A stretch of 64,000 nucleotides of DNA from Alphaproteobacteria bacterium (GTDB lineage Bacteria; Pseudomonadota; Alphaproteobacteria; Micavibrionales; Micavibrionaceae). The notes under the pieces were generated by a model. The model was given only the letters and a program-made list of their open reading frames with translations, searched no databases and was not told the DNA's origin. The translations under genes and the position numbers were made by a program. This document shows, one piece after another, positions 1 to 10,285 of the stretch. How positions within the stretch are numbered: the stretch's first letter is position 1; every line of letters begins with the position of its first letter. The stretch is taken from assembly GCA_030424975.1 (NCBI GenBank), contig JAUHVY010000001.1:1299093-1363092 (forward strand), given 5' to 3'.

Positions 1-415
1 TACGCGCCATAGGCGTGATCAATAAGGCAGTGACCTCCGGGTGGCGCCAATGCATATTTGCATTCCCTTTTGCATCGACCAAAGGCTCACCGGCGCCGGA
101 CTGATACATAAAAACATATTTTTGACGCCCGTCAGCGGGCCACCTGATGACACCTGAGCCGACCAAACGTAAAAATGACGTATCATTGAGATTGTCATAC
201 ATTGCCGTCGCAGACCATCGCGGCAATACCTCCACACCTGAAATGATTGCAATAAATTTTTTTGTTTTGTTGCGATCATCATACGCATCATACGCAAGCG
301 AATTACCGTTATCAAAACCTTGCATACGGCGCGAAGTGTCAATTTTGATAAACTGGCCAAAGGGAACAAGGTTTTGGCCTACACCTTTTGCGTCATTTTC
401 GTCCTGATCATCCAT
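1..415 (-). CDS. Partial hypothetical protein, 3' end outside the window
   Basis: The minus-strand frame opening at an ATG at 415 stays open for 138 codons to the window edge, so the C-terminus is missing. A GGTGAG-like ribosome site lies about 8 bases before the ATG. The visible part is soluble and has no signal peptide. Its pattern of short strands and phrases such as LRLVGSGVIRWP vaguely recalls the N-lobe of kinase-like proteins seen in some Rhodospirillales, but no glycine loop or catalytic motif is visible, so I assign no function. A 37-codon frame (521 down to 408) ends overlapping this start and could be a leader or noise. The gene reads away from purA and in the same direction, separated by the purA terminator and about 190 bases. 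Confidence 0.6.
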   Translation of the reverse strand, partial: MDDQDENDAKGVGQNLVPFGQFIKIDTSRRMQGFDNGNSLAYDAYDDRNKTKKFIAIISGVEVLPRWSATAMYDNLNDTSFLRLVGSGVIRWPADGRQKYVFMYQSGAGEPLVDAKGNANMHWRHPEVTALLITPMAR

Positions 416-608
416 TGCACACACTCACCAACTCTGGCGCGACAAGAAACGAAGCCCCCGTGAAAGAACGGTTGAGCTCTTCGAAATCCATAAAATTCAC
501 GCGCAACTTCCTGTTACTCATAGATTGATTCTAAATTGGATAGGAAGAAAAGTAAAACAGCTTATCCATTTACGGCCATAATCGCATTGCATAAGTCTAA
601 TATAAATG

Positions 609-634
609 GAAAAAGGCGCCGTTTCAGGCGCCTT
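609..634 (-). terminator. Rho-independent terminator of purA
   Basis: An 8-bp stem (613-620 pairing with 627-634) with a 6-base loop is followed, on the minus strand, by a run of T residues (609-614). It lies about 28 bases after the purA stop codon. Confidence 0.8.
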
Positions 635-661
635 CATCAGCATTTTTCAATATGTATAAAA

Positions 662-1954
662 TTAATCTACGAACGGATCACGCATCAAAATTGTATCATC
701 ACGCTCGGGACTGGTTGACAACATGCTTACTGGCGCACCGATCAACTCTTCGATATGACGTACATATTTCACCGCAGCCGCAGGCAATTCCGCCCATGAA
801 CGCGCGCCGTATGTGCTCTCACTCCATCCATCCATTGTTTCATAGATAGGCTCTACTGCGGCTTGATCAACCTGTGATGCAGGGTAATAATCAATCTCTT
901 CACCGTTCAAACGGTAGCCGACACAGATTTTAATTTCTTCAAGACCATCAAGAACGTCCAATTTGGTCAATGAAATACCGTGAATACCGTTCACACGCAC
1001 TGCCTGACGCACCATCACCGCATCAAACCAACCACAGCGACGCTTACGTCCTGTAACTGTACCGAACTCCTTACCCTTTTCACCAAGGAACTGGCCGATC
1101 TCATTGTCTTGTTCAGTCGGGAAAGGCCCCGTACCAACGCGGGTTGTATATGCTTTGGTGATACCCAACACATATTTCACCGCATCAACGCCCATACCCG
1201 AACCAATCGCCGCCTGCGCAGCCACCGTGTTCGATGATGTAACGTAAGGGTATGTACCGTGATCAACATCAAGCATCGTACCTTGTGCACCTTCGAACAA
1301 AATCTTTTTGCCTTCGGTACGGGCACGATCAAGGTCACGCCAAACAACACCTGCGTAATGCAGAATATCGCCGGCGATTTCCATCAATTTATCATAAGTT
1401 TCATTGGCATCCATTGTGTCCGCACCCATCCCGGCCAACAGGATATTATGGTGGAACATCATTTTACTGATTTTCTCTTTCAAAATTTCAGGATGACGCA
1501 GATCACAAACACGAATACCGCGTCGCGCAACCTTATCCTCATAGGCAGGACCAATACCGCGTTTGGTTGTTCCCAATTTACCTTCGCCGCGTGTCATTTC
1601 CAACGCCGCATCCAAGGCCTGGTGTACAGGCAAAATCAGATTTGCATTTTCTGCAATCACGAAATTCTCAGGTGTAATCTTCACACCCTTTTCTTTGATT
1701 GTCGCGATTTCCTTCAACAATGCCCAAGGACTAATGACAACACCGTTTCCGATCATGGAAATCTTACCCTGCCTGACGACGCCTGACGGCAACAGGTTCA
1801 ATTTATATTCATTGCCATCAATCACAAGTGTATGACCGGCATTGTGACCACCTTGGAAACGCACAACGACATCCGCGCGCGATGACAACCAGTCAACGAT
1901 TTTACCTTTACCTTCATCACCCCATTGTGAGCCGATTACTGCTACATTACTCAT
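662..1954 (-). CDS. purA: Adenylosuccinate synthetase
   Basis: This enzyme makes adenylosuccinate from IMP, aspartate and GTP, the first committed step of AMP synthesis in the cytosol. The 430-residue length is typical of the family. The N-terminal GTP/IMP-binding signature is intact ([14 protein letters not shown] at about residues 8-21, then QGGHNAGHT near 34). The conserved GPFPTE and TGRKRRCGW segments appear in the middle and the C-terminus is complete. The stop is followed by a clear terminator. It lies 37 bases downstream of hisZ on the same strand, an arrangement common in alphaproteobacteria, so hisZ and purA are probably cotranscribed. Confidence 0.97.
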   Translation of the reverse strand: MSNVAVIGSQWGDEGKGKIVDWLSSRADVVVRFQGGHNAGHTLVIDGNEYKLNLLPSGVVRQGKISMIGNGVVISPWALLKEIATIKEKGVKITPENFVIAENANLILPVHQALDAALEMTRGEGKLGTTKRGIGPAYEDKVARRGIRVCDLRHPEILKEKISKMMFHHNILLAGMGADTMDANETYDKLMEIAGDILHYAGVVWRDLDRARTEGKKILFEGAQGTMLDVDHGTYPYVTSSNTVAAQAAIGSGMGVDAVKYVLGITKAYTTRVGTGPFPTEQDNEIGQFLGEKGKEFGTVTGRKRRCGWFDAVMVRQAVRVNGIHGISLTKLDVLDGLEEIKICVGYRLNGEEIDYYPASQVDQAAVEPIYETMDGWSESTYGARSWAELPAAAVKYVRHIEELIGAPVSMLSTSPERDDTILMRDPFVD

Positions 1955-1991
1955 TTTAAAACCTCATCGTTTGAATATTTGAGTATTTCTA

Positions 1992-3152
1992 CTAATCAAT
2001 TACCTTTACTTCGCCGCCTTCATAGACATGCGTACATCCCACGGGCATTTCATCACCTTCCAAGCCACGCACAATGCGCCAGCCCTGATCGTGCAGTTTT
2101 GAAATAACATCCCAAGATTCGGAAACATTTACAAACACCGTTTCAGGCAGCTTTACCTGCTCTACGGATTTTGAAATCGTATCCATATACAATGTAAACC
2201 CGGCAGCATAATCACCGTTTTCGCCTTCTTGAACACCAAAATGCACACGATAGCGACCGCCACGACCGAGCTCACCACCTACACCTTTTGAAAACAGCGT
2301 AAAGCCAAGTGTTTCGTGATATTCAAAGCCGCCCTGCTCCAGCAAATCAATCGTGATTTGCGCATCATGAATGCCCAGCTGTGATAAGCCGTTATCAATT
2401 TTACGGCATACCGTTTCAAGGCGATCAGCCATTTCGCGTGCGTCATGCGGTAGTTTTTCTGAGCGCAGCGCATCGAACGCTTTTTCGTAATCTCCACTTG
2501 CCTGCATTAAACGTGCAAGCAAAGAACATCGATCATCATCAAGCGCCAAAAGCGTATCCTGATCACGTTGTGTCACCGCTTTTTGAACAATTTCCAACGT
2601 ATCGTCATCAAGGCCGTCAACAACAAGTGCAACAAAGCCCGGGATATTCATATCAAGCGTCAGATTACTCAGCCCCAAAGCCTTGACACCCAAAACGGCA
2701 AGAATTGAGATCTCAACATCCGCTTCAATTGATATGTTATCACTTACCAACTCGCATCCGACTTGCGTAAATTGACGTTCCGTTCGCATTTGACTGCCCT
2801 TTGTACGCAGAACATCATTTGCATACATTAAACGCAGCGGACGAGCATCATTCGTCAAACGCGATTTTACGATGCGCGCAATCTGCGCGGTAATGTCGGA
2901 ACGCACTCCCAACATACGATGCGTCACAGGATCCATTAAACGGAAGGTTTCCCCCGCAAGCAAAGCCCCCGGACCCGGTGCCAATAAACTGTCTTCAAAT
3001 TCAAGGAGAGGCGGCTTAATCCGCATATAACCAAAAGCGGAAAACGTATCCATTAAAATACGTATAGAGCGGCTTTCCGCATCTGCCTGTGGTGGCAAAA
3101 GGTCGGCAAAACCATTTGGCAAAAGTGCCAGACTGTCATTCTTTTTGCTCAT
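1992..3152 (-). CDS. hisZ: ATP phosphoribosyltransferase regulatory subunit HisZ
   Basis: HisZ is a catalytically inactive paralogue of histidyl-tRNA synthetase that combines with short-form HisG to make active, histidine-inhibited ATP phosphoribosyltransferase. The 386-residue product has the class II synthetase-like core (LLPNGFADLLPPQA near the N-terminus, then FRLMDPVTHRMLGVRSDIT around residues 70-90). It lacks a C-terminal anticodon-binding domain, which separates HisZ from HisS. It sits between glmM and purA on the same strand. No hisG is visible in this window. Confidence 0.9.
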   Translation of the reverse strand: MSKKNDSLALLPNGFADLLPPQADAESRSIRILMDTFSAFGYMRIKPPLLEFEDSLLAPGPGALLAGETFRLMDPVTHRMLGVRSDITAQIARIVKSRLTNDARPLRLMYANDVLRTKGSQMRTERQFTQVGCELVSDNISIEADVEISILAVLGVKALGLSNLTLDMNIPGFVALVVDGLDDDTLEIVQKAVTQRDQDTLLALDDDRCSLLARLMQASGDYEKAFDALRSEKLPHDAREMADRLETVCRKIDNGLSQLGIHDAQITIDLLEQGGFEYHETLGFTLFSKGVGGELGRGGRYRVHFGVQEGENGDYAAGFTLYMDTISKSVEQVKLPETVFVNVSESWDVISKLHDQGWRIVRGLEGDEMPVGCTHVYEGGEVKVID

Positions 3153-3199
3153 AAAGCCTTACCCATTCGCTCTTGCAGGCTGTGTCAAACGCGCGCACA

Positions 3200-4579
3200 T
3201 TACCCAACTCTGACGACTTTTTCAATGGTTTCGCACAAATCATTTACAATTGTGTCAACAAGCGCAGGATCATCCCCCTCGGCCATAACGCGTATAAGGG
3301 GTTCCGTACCTGACGGGCGCACCAACAAGCGACCGTTTCCGTTAAAGCGCCCTTGCGCACCCTCAATTGCATTACGAACCGTGTCGTTAAACATCGGGTT
3401 ATCACCCGCATACCTTACATTCTTTAGGATTTGCGGCACAGGATCGAATAATTTAAGAGTTTCACTCGCAGGTTTCTCACGATATTTAATTATCGATAGC
3501 ACCTGTAACGCAGCCAACAGCCCGTCGCCTGTTGTGGCAAAATCACTCAAGACCAAATGCCCTGACTGCTCTCCACCAACATTAAATCCGTGCTTGCGCA
3601 TATGCTCAACAACATAACGATCGCCCACAGCGGTGCGCTCAAGCGTCAAGTCATTGGCCGTCATCAGGCGCTCCAAACCAAGATTAGACATCACCGTAGA
3701 CACAAGCCCTCCCCCTTTGAGGGTTTCTTGCTCTTTAAACCAAAGCGCCAAGGCGGCCATTATCTGATCGCCGTCAACTTTATCGCCCTTCTCATCAACC
3801 ATGATCAGGCGATCTGCATCACCGTCAAGAGCAATACCGACATCAGCATTATTATCAACCACAGCCTCTTGTAATCTTGCAGTGGCCGTCGCGCCGTATC
3901 CTGCATTGATATTTCGGCCGTTCGGCGTATTACCGATTGCAATCACATCAACCTCAAGCTCCCACAAAACTTGCGGTGCAACCTTATATGCCGCGCCATT
4001 TGCACAATCCACGACAACCTTCAGCCCCTCTAGAGAGCCACGGCGCGGGATAGAACGTTTAAGGGATTCGATATAACGGCCAAGTGCATCTTCCAAACGG
4101 CTAGCCTTACCCAAGGCTTCGGGCTCTACCAGATGCGTATCAAGATCGGCGTCAATCATGCGCTCTATCTCTTGTTCAATATCATCAGCAAGCTTAAACC
4201 CATCTGATCCGAACAATTTTATACCGTTATCCTGATACGGATTATGTGACGCCGAAATCATCACGCCCGCATCAGCGCGTAATGAGCGTGTTAATTTTGC
4301 AATACCGGGCGTTGGGATCGGACCAATTAAAATAACATCCATCCCCATAGAAATAAAACCTGCGCTCATCGCCTGTTCCAGCATATAACCGGAAAGGCGC
4401 GTATCCTTGCCGATCACCACACGATCCATGTGATTACCCCCACGTCGCTTACGCAACACGGCGGCTGATGCCATGGCCACTTTTAACGCCATTTCCGCCG
4501 TCATCGGATGGGAATTTGCACGTCCGCGAATACCGTCCGTACCGAAATATTTCTTTGATTTTTCTTGTTTTTCTGCCAT
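3200..4579 (-). CDS. glmM: Phosphoglucosamine mutase
   Basis: GlmM converts glucosamine-6-phosphate to glucosamine-1-phosphate, feeding UDP-GlcNAc for peptidoglycan and LPS. The protein begins [19 protein letters not shown]. The active phosphoserine loop is present ([16 protein letters not shown], about residues 98-113), as are the metal loop DGDADR and the C-terminal phosphate-binding [13 protein letters not shown] chose the ATG at 4579 (459 residues) because the frame extends upstream only to a TTG (4615), which adds 12 residues absent from the family. The gene lies near ftsH, a widespread pairing, but here an oppositely oriented gene separates the two. Confidence 0.96.
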   Translation of the reverse strand: MAEKQEKSKKYFGTDGIRGRANSHPMTAEMALKVAMASAAVLRKRRGGNHMDRVVIGKDTRLSGYMLEQAMSAGFISMGMDVILIGPIPTPGIAKLTRSLRADAGVMISASHNPYQDNGIKLFGSDGFKLADDIEQEIERMIDADLDTHLVEPEALGKASRLEDALGRYIESLKRSIPRRGSLEGLKVVVDCANGAAYKVAPQVLWELEVDVIAIGNTPNGRNINAGYGATATARLQEAVVDNNADVGIALDGDADRLIMVDEKGDKVDGDQIMAALALWFKEQETLKGGGLVSTVMSNLGLERLMTANDLTLERTAVGDRYVVEHMRKHGFNVGGEQSGHLVLSDFATTGDGLLAALQVLSIIKYREKPASETLKLFDPVPQILKNVRYAGDNPMFNDTVRNAIEGAQGRFNGNGRLLVRPSGTEPLIRVMAEGDDPALVDTIVNDLCETIEKVVRVG

Positions 4580-4708
4580 AAGAACCACTTTAATTTTGGG
4601 CAGCCCCTTTGACAATAGGGAAATTTTAAATTGAAGAAATTTGTAAAAAATTATAGCCTATGGCATATAAGTAATAACAAATAAACAGGGTGAATACATT
4701 TTTGAATA

Positions 4709-5599
4709 ATGATAAAAGACGAATTTTCTATGCACGCCGACGCAGCTAAACTACTTGCGGAAGAAGACCCAACGCCATACACCACCGTTAGAGGTGACAG
4801 CATTTTCCTGCTGGCAGGGCCGCATAATGGGAGAAAAGTTCCCCAAGCACTTCACCAATCATTAGGGACAGAACCCGAGTGGTTTAATGGCGCACATGAA
4901 GCGTATGACCTTCATGTCAGTGAATTGTTTGAACGTATGCAGCAGCGTTTTGATAACCTAAACTATATTTACGGCAACTACTCTCGCCTTGTCGTGGATT
5001 TAAACCGCATGCCCGATTATTCCATTACGGAGACATCTTCGGAACATGAGGATTTTAAAATCCCGCATAATCAGCTTGATAAATGTGACCTGAAAAGTCG
5101 TAACAGACGGATATCTGAAATATACGCCCCATATCATGAAGCCAAACACAATCTTATCAACGACATAAGATCGCAAAAAGGCGGCGTTATCGTTATTGAT
5201 ATGCATAGCTTTACCCCGACATGGCAACAAAGAAAACGCGATGTTGAGATTGGCACAATCAGATGTGAGAAGACGCCGCTATCGCAAGCTGCGGAAGATT
5301 TCCTTCGCCAGCAAGAAGATTATAATTTTGTATCCGGCGAGCCTTATCGTGTAGCAAACCGCCCGGCAAGTGCCGCGCCACTTATCTCTCGGTCAAATGA
5401 TTTGCAGTATTTCGGCATTGAAATCCGTAATGATTTAATCGGCACGCCTGAGGGTATGGAAAAAATGACGGCATTTCTTGGCCGTTGCATAGAGCATATC
5501 AAGGGCCATGAAAACTTTGAAAAAATAATCCAACCACGCCATAGCGTCATGGATTACGAATTACCTGAGCCACAAATAAATCCGGCCTATATGATATAG
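4709..5599 (+). CDS. N-formylglutamate amidohydrolase family protein
   Basis: The 296-residue product matches the N-formylglutamate amidohydrolase (HutG-type) fold. It has GPHNGRKVP near residue 37 in place of the usual SPHSG-like entrance, YSRLVVDLNRMP at about 92-103, the probable zinc ligand region VIVIDMHSFTP at about 161-171, and a C-terminal FGIEIRNDLIGTPEG segment. Family members hydrolyse N-formylglutamate in histidine breakdown or related N-acyl amino acids. No hut genes are adjacent, so the substrate is uncertain. The gene is monocistronic, inserted between glmM and ftsH on the opposite strand, and ends in its own hairpin. An alternative start is the Met at residue 8. Confidence 0.82.
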   Translation: MIKDEFSMHADAAKLLAEEDPTPYTTVRGDSIFLLAGPHNGRKVPQALHQSLGTEPEWFNGAHEAYDLHVSELFERMQQRFDNLNYIYGNYSRLVVDLNRMPDYSITETSSEHEDFKIPHNQLDKCDLKSRNRRISEIYAPYHEAKHNLINDIRSQKGGVIVIDMHSFTPTWQQRKRDVEIGTIRCEKTPLSQAAEDFLRQQEDYNFVSGEPYRVANRPASAAPLISRSNDLQYFGIEIRNDLIGTPEGMEKMTAFLGRCIEHIKGHENFEKIIQPRHSVMDYELPEPQINPAYMI

Positions 5600-5615
5600 A
5601 CCGGATTGTATTTTT
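5579..5615 (+). terminator. Terminator overlapping the amidohydrolase stop codon
   Basis: A long imperfect palindrome (5579-5592 pairing with 5594-5607) encloses the TAG stop and is followed by GTATTTTT. It also lies just downstream of convergent ftsH and may work weakly in that direction. Confidence 0.7.
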
Positions 5616-5637
5616 CATTTCAATTTCACCGATATTT

Positions 5638-7512
5638 TTACGCCTCGGTTACACTGCCTCCGCGCGGAACGGACGGACGCGGAGACGGTTTATCCTCATC
5701 GTCATTACCGCGTAAGATCGGCTCCCCTCTCAATAATGCCTGAATATCATCACCTGATAGGGTTTCATATTCCAGCAAGGCCTTGGCCAAAGTTTCGTAA
5801 TCCTTTGCCTTGTCCTTCAGAATTTTCTTCGCACGTGCATATGCATCATCAATCAAACGACGCACCTCATCCTCAATCAGATTCGATGTAGAGCCTGAAA
5901 TACGCTTTTGGTGATATGCACTCGGATCATCCGAATAATCAACCATACCAACCTTCTCACTCAGGCCCCATTCGGTAACCATTGCACGCGCAAGACGGGA
6001 TGCATAGTTGATATCACTGGATGCACCGCTCGTGACCTTATCGGCTCCAAAGGTAATCTCTTCGGCCGCACGACCTCCCATTGTCATCGCAAGCTGCGCC
6101 TGCATTTTGGCGATAGATTGACTATAGCGATCACCTTCCGGCAAACTCATAACCATACCAAGGGCGCGACCACGCGGCACGATTGTTGCCTTGTGAATCG
6201 GATCGCATTCCGGCTCGTTCAAAGATACAATTGCGTGCCCTGCTTCGTGATAGGCCGTTAATTTCTTTTCCTCATCACTCATCGCCATTGATTTACGCTC
6301 GGCGCCCATCAAAACCTTATCCTTGGCTTCTTCCAAATCGTCCATACCAACAACACGCTTATTCTTACGTGCCGCTAGCAAAGCTGCCTCATTGATCAAA
6401 TTCGCAAGCTCAGCACCTGAAAAACCGGGTGTTCCGCGCGCAAGAACAGATGCATCGACATTATTCGCCAACGGAACCTTGCCCATATGCACCTTCAAAA
6501 TCTCTTCACGGCCCTTTACATCGGGCAACGGCACATTGATCTGACGGTCAAAACGCCCCGGACGTAATAACGCAGGGTCAAGAACATCAGGTCTGTTTGT
6601 CGCCGCCAAAATGATAACGCCTTCATTCGCTTCGAAACCATCCATCTCAACCAACATCTGGTTCAATGTTTGCTCACGTTCATCATTACCGCCGCCATAT
6701 CCGGCACCACGGTGACGACCAACAGCATCAATCTCGTCGATGAAAATAATACATGGGGCATTTTTCTTACCCTGTTCAAACATATCGCGGACACGACTAG
6801 CACCGACACCAACGAACATTTCAACAAAGTCAGAACCAGAAATAGTAAAAAACGGCACGCCAGCTTCACCGGCCACGGCACGCGCAACCAATGTCTTACC
6901 GGTACCGGGAGGGCCGACCAACAATGCGCCCTTCGGAATTTTACCGCCTAAACGTTGGAATTTTTGCGGATCCTTCAGGAACTCAACAACCTCTTCCAAA
7001 TCCGTTTTTGCTTCTTCGATACCGGCCACATCGGCAAAGGTCACCTTGCCCAAGCGCTCGTTCAGCATCTTCGCACGCGACTTACCAAAGCTCATCGCAC
7101 CGCCGCCGCCTTTACCGCTCATTTGGCGCATCAAGAAAATCCAAAAACCGATAATCACAAAAATCGGCAATAAATTCCAAAGGATAAACGCCAGCGTTAC
7201 TTGTGGCGGATCAGGCTCCTTCACAACAACCTTTACATTTGTGTCTAAAAGGCGATCCATGATGTTTTCGATCGGCGGCACCTTCGTCACAAATTTCTTG
7301 CTCTCGTCTTTAAACGAGCCTGAAAGGTCATCGCCCTTGACGAGCACTTCCTGAATTTCACCCTTGCCGACAGCCTGAAGAAATTCGGTATAGCTGATTT
7401 CATCTTTTGCAGCCATGCCTTGCTGTTGCATGCTTTGTGCGGCATTCAGCAAAAGCAAAATACCCAAACCGATAGCAAGCCATACAACAAGATTTTTATT
7501 CACATTATTCAC
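5638..7512 (-). CDS. ftsH: ATP-dependent zinc metalloprotease FtsH
   Basis: FtsH is the membrane-anchored AAA+ protease that degrades misfolded membrane proteins and regulatory substrates such as LpxC and sigma-32. The 624-residue chain has two N-terminal membrane segments (about residues 8-25 and 105-127) flanking a periplasmic domain. Then come Walker A GPPGTGKT (about 200), Walker [12 protein letters not shown], the second region of homology [20 protein letters not shown], and the zinc site HEAGH (about 420). The C-terminus is a short proline-rich tail. It follows tilS with a gap of about 140 bases, the usual alphaproteobacterial tilS-ftsH order. Confidence 0.97.
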   Translation of the reverse strand: MNNVNKNLVVWLAIGLGILLLLNAAQSMQQQGMAAKDEISYTEFLQAVGKGEIQEVLVKGDDLSGSFKDESKKFVTKVPPIENIMDRLLDTNVKVVVKEPDPPQVTLAFILWNLLPIFVIIGFWIFLMRQMSGKGGGGAMSFGKSRAKMLNERLGKVTFADVAGIEEAKTDLEEVVEFLKDPQKFQRLGGKIPKGALLVGPPGTGKTLVARAVAGEAGVPFFTISGSDFVEMFVGVGASRVRDMFEQGKKNAPCIIFIDEIDAVGRHRGAGYGGGNDEREQTLNQMLVEMDGFEANEGVIILAATNRPDVLDPALLRPGRFDRQINVPLPDVKGREEILKVHMGKVPLANNVDASVLARGTPGFSGAELANLINEAALLAARKNKRVVGMDDLEEAKDKVLMGAERKSMAMSDEEKKLTAYHEAGHAIVSLNEPECDPIHKATIVPRGRALGMVMSLPEGDRYSQSIAKMQAQLAMTMGGRAAEEITFGADKVTSGASSDINYASRLARAMVTEWGLSEKVGMVDYSDDPSAYHQKRISGSTSNLIEDEVRRLIDDAYARAKKILKDKAKDYETLAKALLEYETLSGDDIQALLRGEPILRGNDDEDKPSPRPSVPRGGSVTEA

Positions 7513-7655
7513 GTTTATTCACCTTAGATTTTATCTGTTTTTTGAACGCTTTATTTTCGTACTAAACCAAAGAAACTTAGCCTATTCAGCAAGGATTAAA
7601 AAGCCTTTTCAGCAAAATATAATATAGATTTTAAAACGCGATGTCCCTCACTCCC

Positions 7656-8699
7656 TCACTCGCGTTCCAAAATAATTGTTTCGCTTTTTTCATCATAAGA
7701 AAAAATAACGCCGCCCAATGTACGTTTTCGGAAACCATTATCATGCGCAGTATATAAATCCTCGCACAGAACCTCTAATTTCTCCATACGCACCCCATAG
7801 CCACAACCGTCTGACTGCATACAGTTTAATGCCAAATCCACCACCCTGAAAAACACCTCAAAAGGTTGATTTAAAAGATATAAAAGCTTCAAATCGATAC
7901 GATCAGATTTAATTAATGCATTATGCCTGAAATATTCATCCGCATAATAATCAAGGGCATCATTAGCCCGCTGCGCGCGGCGCGCCAGTACACCAAGGCG
8001 TTTTGCACTCAGCCCCTCTTCTGCCAAAATATTCATCGAATTCCTGAGCCTGATGCGGGCATATTTCTCATCATCATTTGACGGATCATGGATATATTCA
8101 ATACCATTTTCCGCACAATAAGAAAGAACATCCGCCTTCGGTATATCAAGACAAGGACGGCAAAGCGTTACCCCGTCACGTTCCCGCATATCACGCATAG
8201 CAGAAAGGCCACTCAAACCACTGCCCTTCGACAGGCGAAATAAAACCGTTTCCGCCTGATCATCTAAATGGTGGGCAACGAATAAATGCCTAACACCTTT
8301 ATCATTCATATCATTAAACATTAAATCATATCGGGCCTGACGGGCGCGCTCTTGGATACGAGCACCCGGCGGAAGATCGTCATGATCCCATCGTAAGATA
8401 TGATGCGTAACATTGTCATATGATGATAACCAAGTCCGCACCTGCTCGGCCTCTAGTTTTGCCTCGGGGCGTAAGCCGTGGTCGACCGTATAGGCAATGA
8501 GCAATATTCCGCGCGCATGGGTATAACGTGATAATGCATGCACCAAGGCCATACTATCTGCACCGCCCGATACAGCCACGGCAAGTCGTTCAACCGAGGA
8601 CATAACGGTGAAAAATCGCGCATCCATAGATGCGGAAAATCCGTCCCAAAATGCAGACGGATTTTCTGAATGATTATTATGATTTGTCATCTTTTCCAT
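7656..8699 (-). CDS. tilS: tRNA(Ile)-lysidine synthase
   Basis: TilS attaches lysine to C34 of tRNA-Ile(CAU) using ATP, so that the tRNA reads AUA and is charged with isoleucine. The PP-loop SGGADSMALVHAL and the following TVDHGLRPEA motif are intact in the N-terminal half, with HHLDDQAETVLFRL further on. At about 347 residues it is shorter than E. coli TilS (432) and seems to lack most of the C-terminal domain, as in many alphaproteobacterial forms. The start is ambiguous: ATG at 8699 is used here, ATG at 8690 has a nearby GGAAAAG, and a GTG lies directly after the cpoB stop (8732). It is probably translationally coupled to cpoB. Confidence 0.92.
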   Translation of the reverse strand: MEKMTNHNNHSENPSAFWDGFSASMDARFFTVMSSVERLAVAVSGGADSMALVHALSRYTHARGILLIAYTVDHGLRPEAKLEAEQVRTWLSSYDNVTHHILRWDHDDLPPGARIQERARQARYDLMFNDMNDKGVRHLFVAHHLDDQAETVLFRLSKGSGLSGLSAMRDMRERDGVTLCRPCLDIPKADVLSYCAENGIEYIHDPSNDDEKYARIRLRNSMNILAEEGLSAKRLGVLARRAQRANDALDYYADEYFRHNALIKSDRIDLKLLYLLNQPFEVFFRVVDLALNCMQSDGCGYGVRMEKLEVLCEDLYTAHDNGFRKRTLGGVIFSYDEKSETIILERE

Positions 8700-8732
8700 C
8701 CGGAAAAAAACGGCCGCCTTATCGTGCAACAC

Positions 8733-9554
8733 TTAGCGGCAGTTAATTTTTTCCATTTCCGAATCCGCACGTTTCAAAACAGGAACAGAGGATTTCGAAT
8801 ATTCTTTTTTCAATTGCTTAAACGCAATACACGCATCATCAGATTTATTCATACCAACCAAAGACATACCTAGCTTTAGCAAATTACTCGCTGCCTTTGA
8901 GCTTTTGGGATAGTTCTGATAGCCTTCCGCAAAGATACGCGCAGATTTATTATAATCTCCACGCACATAGAAGGTTTCACCATACCAATATTTGGCATTC
9001 GCAACCAAATCATGGTTTGGATAGGTTTTGATAAATTTATCAAACTCTACCTCTGCACGATCAAAGTCACGGGACTTGATGAATGAATACGCAAAATCAT
9101 ATGCCTTTGGCGCTGAATCAGAACCGGAAGACGTTACCTCCCCCGTATCAGCAGAGCGATTGATTGTGCCCAGCGTTTGTACCTGATTATCACCTTCCGT
9201 ATTAGATGAAGCCATTACACTTGTACCGACAACATCACTTTGTGACGACGAAGAAGCCGTGTAATCGATCTCATCCGTGTTGCGTTCCATATCTCTCAGG
9301 CGGCCATCCATTTCCCCTTTGATCTTCGCAAGCTCATCTTTAAGCTGACGAATTTCAAAGTTCTGCTCCTCAACCTGCCCTGTCAAACGACGGATTTCCT
9401 TCTCAAGCTGTTGAAACCTGATTTCCGCAGCCGCAGCTGCAGCCGTATCAGAGGCTTGTGCATAGGCAGGAACGGAAGGAGCAAAAACGCCCGCAGTGAA
9501 ACAAAGCACAGCGGACGCAGTTATAAATGTTTTCGAATTACAATAGCGGATCAT
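8733..9554 (-). CDS. cpoB: Cell division coordinator CpoB (YbgF), Tol-Pal associated
   Basis: This periplasmic protein links the Tol-Pal system to peptidoglycan synthesis during division. The 273-residue precursor has a signal peptide (residues 1 to about 32, ending near VPAYA). A coiled-coil segment rich in Glu, Gln, Leu and Arg follows (about 42-95), then a low-complexity Ser/Thr linker. The C-terminal TPR domain starts around 150 (YDFAYSFIKSRDFDRAEVEF, then AKYWYGETFYVRGDYNKSA). It lies 49 bases downstream of pal on the same strand, the expected pal-cpoB order. Confidence 0.92.
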   Translation of the reverse strand: MIRYCNSKTFITASAVLCFTAGVFAPSVPAYAQASDTAAAAAAEIRFQQLEKEIRRLTGQVEEQNFEIRQLKDELAKIKGEMDGRLRDMERNTDEIDYTASSSSQSDVVGTSVMASSNTEGDNQVQTLGTINRSADTGEVTSSGSDSAPKAYDFAYSFIKSRDFDRAEVEFDKFIKTYPNHDLVANAKYWYGETFYVRGDYNKSARIFAEGYQNYPKSSKAASNLLKLGMSLVGMNKSDDACIAFKQLKKEYSKSSVPVLKRADSEMEKINCR

Positions 9555-9603
9555 AATAATATGTGATTCCTTCTAGTGTTGATGTTCGTATTGCGTGAGG
9601 TTA

Positions 9604-10116
9604 TTACTCAACCTTTGTTACACCACGACGGTTTTGTGACCATGCAGTGTCATTTGAACCGGGAACAGCAGGACGCTCTTTACCGTAAGATACGGTTGTG
9701 ACGCGTGACGGGCTAACACCAAGTGCAACCAAGTAGTTTTTAACAGAATTCGCACGGCGCTCACCCAAAGCAAGGTTGTATTCACGTGTACCGCGTTCAT
9801 CCGCGTGACCTTCGATTGTCACTGACAGGTTCGGAAAACGTGCTAACCATGACGCTTGATTTTCAAGTGTCGAGCGAGCAGAGCTTGTCAAATCTGTGCT
9901 ATCTGTTTCAAAGAAAACGCGATCACCGACATTTACAACAAGATCAGCCTGTGTACCGGGTGTCGGGCCATCCATACCATCTGAATATAGGCCGCCGTCA
10001 TTTTCATCTACGATGACGCTACCGTCCATACCTGTATCAATGTCCCCTTTATTGGACGTGCCACATGCCGTTAAAACAAATAGCATGGAAAAAATCATAA
10101 AATAACGAGCGAACAT
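9604..10116 (-). CDS. pal: Peptidoglycan-associated lipoprotein Pal
   Basis: Pal tethers the outer membrane to peptidoglycan and works with TolB and the TolQRA motor. The 170-residue product begins with a lipoprotein signal whose lipobox ends LTACG (Cys at 18). An acidic, glycine-rich linker follows, and then an OmpA-like domain with the peptidoglycan-binding phrase IEGHADERGTREYNLALGE and the RR pair of ERRANSVKNYL. tolB normally precedes pal; here the upstream neighbour is unrelated, so tolQRAB must lie elsewhere. A run of TATATA precedes the start, and an AGGATATATATATG arrangement places a Shine-Dalgarno-like AAAGG close by. Confidence 0.95.
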   Translation of the reverse strand: MFARYFMIFSMLFVLTACGTSNKGDIDTGMDGSVIVDENDGGLYSDGMDGPTPGTQADLVVNVGDRVFFETDSTDLTSSARSTLENQASWLARFPNLSVTIEGHADERGTREYNLALGERRANSVKNYLVALGVSPSRVTTVSYGKERPAVPGSNDTAWSQNRRGVTKVE

Positions 10117-10285
10117 ATATATATCCTTTCAACTCAATAAGCAGCGAATCTATTCACACAGATTCGCAAAATTAACGCTATCATTACTAGAACCTTCTGC
10201 AATTCCTTGCAAGCGATTCCATGATGACCCCACTAAACAACGGTGAACAAATGAAAAATATCCGAAAAAAAATAAAAAACTGATG

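Noticed and set aside
408-521. Thirty-seven-codon minus-strand frame ending over the start of the first partial gene
   Set aside because: No ribosome site and no recognisable composition; could be a leader peptide or an artefact, not enough to call.
1259-1786. Open frame of 175 codons antisense to purA
   Set aside because: Shadow of purA with no recognisable protein features.
6740-7354. Long open frame antisense to ftsH (204 codons)
   Set aside because: Lies wholly inside a well-supported gene, has no ribosome site or family resemblance, and its composition mirrors the antisense of ftsH.
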